From the NCBI RefSeq assembly GCF_017562075.2, contig NC_054084.1:23462285-23526284 (forward strand): a stretch of 64,000 nt of DNA, in the 5' to 3' direction. Of this stretch, positions 57,467 to 64,000 are shown in pieces. Within the stretch, counting starts at the first letter, position 1, and the number at the start of each line of letters is the position of its first letter. The notes beneath the pieces are model-generated. The model was given only the letters and a program-made list of their open reading frames with translations. It was not told where the DNA came from and did not search any database. The position numbers and the translations under genes are program-made. The stretch is from Anopheles merus. Taxonomy: Eukaryota; Arthropoda; Insecta; Diptera; Culicidae.

Positions 57467-60400
57467 TTACCATATGACGTGGTCGATGTCGTGGAATCCT
57501 TTGCCACAGCTACATACATTTGTATAGACGATCCCTATACGTTGTAGATGTGCATTCATCGCATAGTGGTTTGACATGAGTCTTGATGTCATGCGAATGA
57601 ATCCACGATCTGCCTGTAGGCTTTGAAACCATGGACGTTGTGTCACCTTAGGAGAGATGGAGTAAAGAAATCTCCCGAGATCATCGGCATCCCACATGCT
57701 CTGCCAACGAGCCATGCATAATTGCTGTGGGAAGCGGAGGAATTCGTGAGGCTGAATCGATCGTTCAAAGGAATCGCCCTCAGAGGCGCCTCGTTTGGCC
57801 AAGAGATCTGCCCTCTCATTGTCAGGGATTCCGCAATGAGCAGGTAGCCAGACAAGCGATATTCGAAACGCTTTATTGAACAGAGAGCTTAGTGTTTCTA
57901 GATTTTTTTTAATAAAGTAATCAGAGCTCTTTATCGCCTCCACGGATTTCAAAGTTTCGACAGCACTGAGACTGTCAGTAAATATATAATATTGATCCGG
58001 AGGGCTCGCGCTTATTAGAAGCAACGCGTAAAATATGGCAGCCAACTCTGCGACAAATATTGAGCATGGCTGTCTCAATTTGAAGAAGGCTTGTTTGGAT
58101 GTATTATATACACCAAAGCCCGTGCCCACGTCTGAAAAGGATCCGTCCGTAAAATATTGTTTTTCGTTGGGATGGCCATACTTGTTCACAAAAATGCTGG
58201 GAATTGTCCTCCAGCGAAGATCGTTTGGTATGTTCTTTGTTTCCTCTTGCAAAGAGGAATCAGTTACCAAAAGGGAATTGTAGGACTCCGGTAGATTGGC
58301 GCAGCTGATTGCTTGTGAAGCACTAGGGTTAGCCTGTAAAGATACAAAATCCTGATATATCTTCATGATTTTGCAGTTAGAACCTGCCTCTTGTAGGGAT
58401 TTGAAATTATCAATCACTAGTGGATTAGATACTGTCGAACGAAGTAGAAGGCGAAGCGATAATTGTTCAAAACGTAGTTTTAGCGGCATCACTCCAGACA
58501 TCACTTCTAGGGACATATTATGGGTGGATTTCATACATCCCAGCGCAATTCTAAGACAACAATATTGTATGCGTTCTAGTTTTATGAAATGCGTCTTGGA
58601 TGCCCAATGGAAGCATATGCAACCATATTCCAAGACGGATAAAATCGTTGTCTTATACAGTCTTAGGAGATCTAGTGGGTGTGCACCCCACCAGAATCCC
58701 GTGACTGTTCGGAGGAAGTTAATTCTTTTGGCACATTTTCTTGCCAGTTGTTCCATATGTGACCTCCACACATTTTTGCTGTCAAACCAAACCCCTAGGT
58801 ATCTAAAAGTTTGGGCAATCGTGATTTTTTCTCCATATAAATATATGTCAAACTTTGGTTTGTTCACGTTCTCACGCCTAGTTTTTGGTGTATCGTAGTG
58901 AAATGAAAAAATAAGCATTTCAGTTTTTTCTGGGGAAAACTCGATACCTAGGTTGTTTGACCACGCTTCCAGATTGTTCAGCGTGGTTTGCAAAGGATTT
59001 TGAAGACCTACGATGTCGTTGCTAGCGACTGACACAACACCGTCGTCTGCCAATTGCCTTAGGTTGCAGTTTGGGGCAAGACATGAATCGATATCATTTA
59101 CATAAAAGTTGTATAAAATGGGGCTCAAACAGGACCCTTGTGGTAGTCCAAAATAACTGATCCGTCTTGTTTGAGCGAGACCATTATCGAAATTCATTGC
59201 TTTTTCAGAAAGGAGGTTGCAAAGGTAAGTGTTTAGTTTATGATTTAACCCCGCGTTTTGAAGTTTTTGACCTAGTATGCTAATCAATACTGAGTCAAAT
59301 GCCCCTTTTATATCTAGGAATACAGAGGCCAACATCTCTTTACGAGTATGTGCCAGCTCTATTTCTGAGACAAGAAGCGCTAAGCAATCGTTTGTACCCT
59401 TACCTTTGCGGAAACCAAATTGGGTACTGGACAACAAGTTGTTAGACTCCAACCAGTTGTCCAATCGAAAAAGAATCATCCTCTCGAACAATTTGCGCAA
59501 GCACGATAGTAGGGATATAGGTCTATAAGACCCGTGCTCTGATGACGGTTTGCCGGGTTTCAAGATGGCGACTACTTTCACCTCTCTCCATTCTTGCGGG
59601 ACTATATTGAGATCTATCATTTTGTTAACTATCATCAATATCCGCTTCTTCGCCACGTCTGGAAGGTTTCGGAGAAGACTACTACTAATCTTATCCAGTC
59701 CGGGGGAAGAATTATTGCAAGAAAGGAGAGCTAGGGATAGCTCGACCATGGAGAAAGGTGCATCCAAGCTGGGATCACTGCAAGGCGCATGTTGTTCAAA
59801 TTTCTGCGTTGGAACGAAATCTGGACAGACTCTTTCGGCGAACTGATAAAGCCAGTCTCCTGAAAATCTTTCGCTCTCATTTGTAATTGTGCTGTTTCGC
59901 ATCCTTCTACCCATTGTCCACAACGCACGTAGCGAAGTGTCAGGCGGGAGGTTTTTGACAAATTTGCGCCAAAATCCTCTCTTTTTCGCTTTAAGTAAGT
60001 TTTTACATGTTCTCTCCAGTGCCTTATACTTTTCGTATAAGGCAATGGAGTCATGGAGTTTATATTGTCCAAATGCCTTTCGCTTCGCTACGTATGCAGT
60101 TTGGCAGTCTCTGTCCCACCAAGGAGTGGGAGGCTTGGTATGCGTCCTTATTTGGCGGGGCTCTCTTGTTTGGGCTGCAAGAGCGCACTCGTTTACACAG
60201 TCTACGAGATTTTTGTATTCCACTAGTGGGTCAAACATGGATGTCACAGATGGCAGCCTCACTGACATAAGTGCGTTGTATCTCGTCCAATCAATATTCC
60301 TTGTCATGTCGTAGTTGACCGGTATGCTATTGATTGGGCGCCTTCCAGTAGTGATTTTAATTTCAATCGGTAAGTGATCGCTGCCATTAGGGTCCTGGAT

Positions 60401-61024
60401 AACCTTCCACAAAGTATCCAGAGCAAGCGACACTGAGCATAGAGACAGGTCTATTGCACTGTCACGCGCCGAAGGCCCTGCCACTCTAGTAGCATCGCCG
60501 GAGTTTAATATTATCAATCTATGGTTGTCGCAAAAGTCCCTAATGACTGGAGCACGTGAGTCGTCTCGTGTGCATTCCCAGTCGTATCCATGAGAATTGA
60601 AATCTCCCAGGATAAGAAAAGGTGTTTTCATTGCAGATGCTATTATTTCAAGATCCTTTTTGATCTTCTCAAGTTCAATCTCGGCTTCCGGTGGGATATA
60701 TACAGATGCAAAGGATAAATCAAGATCGTCTATCTTTGCCTGGATTGCGACACATTCAATAATTAGTAATGAGGGGAGGGGTATTCGAAAGAATTGTATG
60801 TTTTTTCGTACTCCTATGAGTACTCCCCCACCACGCCTAACCCTATCTATAGTGTTTCGATCTTGGCGTATAATGTTATATCCGTGGAAGGTAACTTTTT
60901 TATCAGGGGAAAGCCAAGTTTCTGATAGGACAAATACATCTATGTTGTGCTTGTTTACCTCTACTTTAAACATATCTATTTTTCCAAGAAAACTTCTACA
61001 ATTCCATTGGAGTATGTTAGCCAT
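57467..61024 (-). CDS. ORF2: endonuclease-RT-RNase H
   Basis: 1,185 codons. APE endonuclease at residues ~3-230: LQWNCRS (Asn8), LSETWL (Glu35), LGDFNSHGYDWE (Asp141, Asn143) and GSDHLPIE (~215). RT at ~430-760: SYRPISLLSCLRKLFERM, FLDIKGAFDSV (~569-579), FGLPQGSCLSP and QLADDGVVS (ADD 659-661; LADD replaces the usual YADD or FADD). RNase H at ~956-1080: YFTDGSF (Asp960), VAELAAI (Glu993), IFTDSLSAV (Asp1017) and HCGIPDNERADLLA. It nicks target DNA and reverse-transcribes the element RNA in the nucleus. The C-terminal CSCGKGFHDIDHVIW is cut by TAA at 57467-57469; the same frame then runs 52 codons to a TAA at 57308-57310. Confidence 0.95.
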   Translation of the reverse strand: MANILQWNCRSFLGKIDMFKVEVNKHNIDVFVLSETWLSPDKKVTFHGYNIIRQDRNTIDRVRRGGGVLIGVRKNIQFFRIPLPSLLIIECVAIQAKIDDLDLSFASVYIPPEAEIELEKIKKDLEIIASAMKTPFLILGDFNSHGYDWECTRDDSRAPVIRDFCDNHRLIILNSGDATRVAGPSARDSAIDLSLCSVSLALDTLWKVIQDPNGSDHLPIEIKITTGRRPINSIPVNYDMTRNIDWTRYNALMSVRLPSVTSMFDPLVEYKNLVDCVNECALAAQTREPRQIRTHTKPPTPWWDRDCQTAYVAKRKAFGQYKLHDSIALYEKYKALERTCKNLLKAKKRGFWRKFVKNLPPDTSLRALWTMGRRMRNSTITNESERFSGDWLYQFAERVCPDFVPTQKFEQHAPCSDPSLDAPFSMVELSLALLSCNNSSPGLDKISSSLLRNLPDVAKKRILMIVNKMIDLNIVPQEWREVKVVAILKPGKPSSEHGSYRPISLLSCLRKLFERMILFRLDNWLESNNLLSSTQFGFRKGKGTNDCLALLVSEIELAHTRKEMLASVFLDIKGAFDSVLISILGQKLQNAGLNHKLNTYLCNLLSEKAMNFDNGLAQTRRISYFGLPQGSCLSPILYNFYVNDIDSCLAPNCNLRQLADDGVVSVASNDIVGLQNPLQTTLNNLEAWSNNLGIEFSPEKTEMLIFSFHYDTPKTRRENVNKPKFDIYLYGEKITIAQTFRYLGVWFDSKNVWRSHMEQLARKCAKRINFLRTVTGFWWGAHPLDLLRLYKTTILSVLEYGCICFHWASKTHFIKLERIQYCCLRIALGCMKSTHNMSLEVMSGVMPLKLRFEQLSLRLLLRSTVSNPLVIDNFKSLQEAGSNCKIMKIYQDFVSLQANPSASQAISCANLPESYNSLLVTDSSLQEETKNIPNDLRWRTIPSIFVNKYGHPNEKQYFTDGSFSDVGTGFGVYNTSKQAFFKLRQPCSIFVAELAAIFYALLLISASPPDQYYIFTDSLSAVETLKSVEAIKSSDYFIKKNLETLSSLFNKAFRISLVWLPAHCGIPDNERADLLAKRGASEGDSFERSIQPHEFLRFPQQLCMARWQSMWDADDLGRFLYSISPKVTQRPWFQSLQADRGFIRMTSRLMSNHYAMNAHLQRIGIVYTNVCSCGKGFHDIDHVIW

Positions 61025-61031
61025 GGACGGG

Positions 61032-62462
61032 TTAATGTTCCAATTGTACCAACGAACTCAAAGCAGGCCATCGCCCAAGCCATTGCTTTATTGCGCTGAT
61101 CAACATTGGTCGTGTCATAGCAATTATGCTTTTCAATGGTTCTGGAAAAGCCAGCGCTGTAATCATTGAGTCAATCATTTCTGATATGGACAGCGACTGA
61201 ACCTTTCGTCGAGGTTTCTTTTTTGGCTCAGGCTTGGGCTGGGGATTTCGGGGGAGGGAAGGAGAAGGGAGTAATGGAAGATCCTCGTCCAGCGAAGGAT
61301 TGTTAGGTTTTCTGGGACGAGGGGCACGTGCTAGACGAGGTGGTGCCTGGGGAGGAGAATTTTTCTTCTCATAACGTAGAGAAGTTTTCTTCTCCTTAGG
61401 AGGCGTAGCCTTCATAGGGGTTTTCCTAGGACGACGACGATTCACGGATCTCTTCACTCTTATTATCACCTCCGAGATTTTAGGGACTGGTTCCTGGTTT
61501 ACCGATGTGAACTCTTCAGCTAGCACGGTGTATGTGTTTTCGGTCGAGCTACCATTCGCTAGAACTGCAGCATATGACCCACGGGCCAATTGGTACTGGG
61601 CTTTGTTTAGTTCATTTTGGGACTTCTTGTACACCGGGCACTCGTTTAGTTCACGCCAATGATTTTTACATTGAGCGCATTTGAATGGCGCTGCAGTGCA
61701 ATCCGAGGACGGATGTTGACCTTGGCATTTAAAACATTTAAATTTGTTGCTGCAAAAGTCTTTTGTATGACCGATTTCACTACATTTCTCGCATGTTGGA
61801 ATCTTGGGAGCAAAGGGTCTTGCAATAGGAATGCGGAGTCCTTCGTACACCAAGAAACTAGGGAGTACAGTTCCCTCAAACGTAACGCGCTTTGATTTTG
61901 TTTCCGTGTACGTCTTTTGCCCGTTTACTGTGGAAGAGGTGTAAAGTGGTTTCACCGCAATCACCCTCACCCCTGGAGTGGAAAGAGTCCGGAAAGCACC
62001 CATTCCCAACTTTAGCAGTTCTTCGGATGGAATATCCAGATCCTCTACGACACCAGCTACCTCAACTATTCCACCTGGGATATACACCCGGTAGTGATCA
62101 GTGAATTGTGGATCAGCTGCTATAGCGTTCGCCTGCATTCGGTCGCTAACGGTGATTCGTATCCGGTTAGTACGAACACGAAATACATCGGTTACCGCAG
62201 GATAGCTTTTATGCAGGGATGCAGTTATAGCCACTAGGTTGAGCTCACTTTTTCCGGGCATCATGAAGACACGAAAGTCTCCCCGGTAGCAAGATGGGTA
62301 TTCACGATGTCTTGCTTTGTCAGTCGACATTGGTGTGACGGTAGCAAGAACTTTTTTGCAACTGGTTCCTTCTTCTACTACTACGGGTGCTTTGCTTTTC
62401 TTATGGGATACCGTAGTGAACCCTTCATCAGAGGAAATCGTTACAATTTCCATATTGGCCAT
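61032..62462 (-). CDS. ORF1: gag-like RNA-binding protein with CCHC knuckles
   Basis: I choose the ATG at 62462 (MANMEIVTISSDEGF). The frame is open to 62570, but the extra N-terminus is a hydrophobic Phe/Leu run from a T/A-rich leader, unlike ORF1 proteins. The 476-residue product has a basic N-terminal part, a central conserved fold (CYRGDFRVFMMPGKSELNL, IPSEELLKLG, KRVTFEGTVLPSFLVYEG) and three zinc knuckles: CEKCSEIGHTKDFC, CFKCQGQHPSSDC and CAQCKNHWRELNEC. A Pro/Lys/Arg-rich tail follows (PPKEKKTSLRYEKK, RKTPMKATPP). It binds element RNA and ferries it to the nucleus. ORF2 starts 7 nt past the stop. Confidence 0.92.
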   Translation of the reverse strand: MANMEIVTISSDEGFTTVSHKKSKAPVVVEEGTSCKKVLATVTPMSTDKARHREYPSCYRGDFRVFMMPGKSELNLVAITASLHKSYPAVTDVFRVRTNRIRITVSDRMQANAIAADPQFTDHYRVYIPGGIVEVAGVVEDLDIPSEELLKLGMGAFRTLSTPGVRVIAVKPLYTSSTVNGQKTYTETKSKRVTFEGTVLPSFLVYEGLRIPIARPFAPKIPTCEKCSEIGHTKDFCSNKFKCFKCQGQHPSSDCTAAPFKCAQCKNHWRELNECPVYKKSQNELNKAQYQLARGSYAAVLANGSSTENTYTVLAEEFTSVNQEPVPKISEVIIRVKRSVNRRRPRKTPMKATPPKEKKTSLRYEKKNSPPQAPPRLARAPRPRKPNNPSLDEDLPLLPSPSLPRNPQPKPEPKKKPRRKVQSLSISEMIDSMITALAFPEPLKSIIAMTRPMLISAIKQWLGRWPALSSLVQLEH

Positions 62463-62570
62463 ATTGGCCACAACAGTTGGGGGCAAACAGATATAATTAT
62501 TTAATAGAAATACCGCGGAGAGAAATGCAAGATAAGAAAAAAAAAATAAGAGAAAAAAAAACAAGAACAA

Positions 62571-63370
62571 AATACTAATACGTACAAAACTACTAGAACT
62601 TTGTCATCAACCTATCATCACGCACTGATGTCTACTCACAAAGGCGGAGACTGTAACGGTACTATGTACACTCTACACTCTACACACTCAGCACAATACA
62701 CACTTGCCACACTGCTTACGCTAGGCATGTGGTGCGTTATACGAAACACACTCGTTACACACAAGTAGGACTTCACACTCACCACCAGGACACACAGTGA
62801 TACTACTAAAAGGGCAGTCGGTGAACTTTCGGCTTTGAAGCGATTTCGATCTGTTGCTGTGGAGCGATCGTGATAAGCATCCGATCGCATCGACGGTTGG
62901 AGACAGAATGAGCTGAACCGTTTATTGCTGAAGAAATAAAAAAATATTACAGAATTTTCCAAGTCACTTTAGAATGTAAACATTGTTATTCAACGCTTGA
63001 AAATAGTGTTGAACATCAATCGGATATTTTATTTTCATCATAATATTTTTTTATTTCTTCAGCATGATTTTCAACACGACTCAAGCTGAATTGAGTTTGA
63101 CAGTTCTTTGGCAGTCAGAAAATCTCAATAATGGTACCCTTCACGATTCTAGTCAGTTTTTTGTATGGAGTTTGACAGTTGGAGGCTAAAATCATGTAAA
63201 CACTTCATACAAAACCACACATAAAACTAGCCTGCAATTTTCAGTCCAGATTATTCTAGCCGCAAAGCTAGAATTAGATTCGAGTACCTGCTCGAGAAAT
63301 GGCAAAACAAGGTGGTGTTTACATTTATCCCAAAGTGCATTAAAGAGATCAGGGTATGGAATATAGCATT
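62571..63370. other. 5' flank of the I-like element, no gene
   Basis: Includes 62640-62960, a Cys/Val-rich minus ORF of no known family, and CACTCTACACTCTACACACT stutters near 62668-62690. 62571-62700 may be the 5' UTR with internal Pol II promoter of the I-like element. No TSD was identified. Confidence 0.45.
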
Positions 63371-63640
63371 AAAGTGTATGTAGTCCAGGTGGTCGCAAAG
63401 CATGTTTGATAACCAAATTTGACCATCATTTTTTGACAGAACAGTTGAAAACTTTTGCTCAAACAAGCTTTCTGTTAACTTTACAAATACTCAAAACACT
63501 CTTAAAATCTTCATTCAGAAGCAGAAGCGAAAAAAATCAGCCTTGTTAGCCTTGTTAATCACCTGTATATTATACCTACTTAGATAGCTGCTCGAAAACT
63601 GCTATACAACAGCTGACAGAACTTAAAACGGAAAGCGCGA
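63371..63640. mobile_element. GGTGGTC-type TIR repeat
   Basis: The end AAAGTGTATGTAGTCCAGGT matches the termini at 5072-5091 and the inverse at 7404-7422. It continues TTTTTGACAGAACAGTTGAA, TCAAACAAGCTTTCTG and TTAGATAGCTGCTCGAAAAC as in the cassette copies. The right side abuts the R1-like fragment. Confidence 0.7.
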
Positions 63641-64000
63641 TTGAACCTGTGCAGATAGCTTCTAAAACAGCCATGGCCGCAAAGAAACATGGTGACAAAG
63701 TAGTCCACATCACAATGTTTCCTTTCTAGCCATGCTGCAACGTCGGGAATCAGCAAGTAGGTCCATCTTCCGTTCAACGAACTACTCCACTCGTTCTGTC
63801 ATTGCCGCATCGATGCTTGCCTTGAGGCTTTCTTTGCAGTCTCGGTGAAAGATTCCCCGCACGCGATTTCCGGAAGTTCTTCGAGTCCTCCTCGAGGGTG
63901 ATGCAGAGAGGCATCATGCTCGCAATAACGCATACCGCTTCGTACGAAATGGTACGGTACGCGCTAGTAACACGCATGGCCAACTTTCTGTGCACCTTAT
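63641..64000 (-). pseudogene. R1-clade non-LTR ORF2 fragment at the window edge
   Basis: The minus strand encodes HRKLAMRVTSAYRTISYEAV and VIASMMPLCI, then after a frameshift and an in-frame TGA (QNEW context) NGRWTYLLIPDVAAWLERKH and GHGCFRSYLHRF. These motifs in this order are characteristic of the region after RT in R1-clade elements. The 3' end is cut by the TIR repeat and the 5' part continues beyond the window. Confidence 0.8.

Larger units (their letters stand above)
57308..62600 (-). mobile_element. I-type non-LTR retrotransposon, nearly intact
   Basis: Two long ORFs in the order ORF1-ORF2 on the minus strand, separated by 7 nt. ORF1 has three zinc knuckles; ORF2 has endonuclease, RT and RNase H. 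Presence of RNase H places it in the I superfamily (I/Loner-like). Only one disabling change is evident, a stop near the C-terminus of ORF2. It may be recently active or a source copy. Confidence 0.88.

Noticed and set aside
61893..62105. Plus-strand ORFs over 61-62 kb
   Set aside because: They lie antisense to ORF1 of the I-like element and have no motif.

Overview
The window looks like insect DNA, most likely mosquito and plausibly Anopheles. It has no bacterial-style gene organisation. It carries the mixture expected of mosquito heterochromatin or giant introns: Ty3/gypsy and BEL/Pao LTR elements, I-, R1- and Tx1/L1-like non-LTR elements, mariner, Tc1 and hAT relics, a tRNA-derived SINE with an (AAG)n tail, and many terminal-inverted-repeat (TIR) MITEs. 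The genus is an inference from this repertoire, not something the sequence proves.

Host coding sequence is scarce but seems real. Small phase-0 exons, each between an acceptor and GTAAGT, lie on the + strand at 8141-8185 (45 nt), 33983-34018 (36 nt), 41645-41683 (39 nt), 49711-50091 (381 nt) and 53586-53936 (351 nt). Two of them begin with the same five residues, MKTRA, encoded with a third-position change in four of five codons. The two large exons encode Ala/Glu/Lys-rich helical repeats. I read these as pieces of one gene whose introns of roughly 4 to 26 kb are filled with transposons.

Layout: 1-3950 is gene-poor with a SINE, hairpins and a long (TA)n. 3958-7866 holds nested MITEs and a 1.9-kb non-autonomous LTR element with apparently identical LTRs. 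8213-10791 is a head-to-head pair of TIR elements. 11190-15952 is a decayed Ty3/gypsy element on the - strand. 15955-20366 is a 4.4-kb block bounded by mariner ends, carrying an antisense copy of the Ala-rich exon. 20396-23300 has a MITE, a gag fragment and tandem repeats. 23306-31870 is a Tc1 relic next to a BEL/Pao element, itself split by a 3.7-kb gag-protease LTR element. 35264-43860 has two hAT-like transposase relics separated by a Tx1/L1-like retrotransposon. 46615-54636 is a tandem array of the same mariner-bounded cassette. 54745-64000 holds non-LTR elements, including a nearly intact two-ORF I-like element.

The most interesting system is the mariner-flanked exon cassette. A complete, splice-competent, frame-neutral Ala-rich exon sits in a ~2.8-kb segment flanked by outward-facing, internally deleted mariners. 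It occurs three times: twice in tandem in sense, and once ~30 kb away in inverse orientation where the whole 4.4-kb block starts and ends at mariner TIRs with flanking TA. This suggests mariner-end-mediated movement of an exon. All functional statements come from reading the sequence; no database search or alignment program was run.
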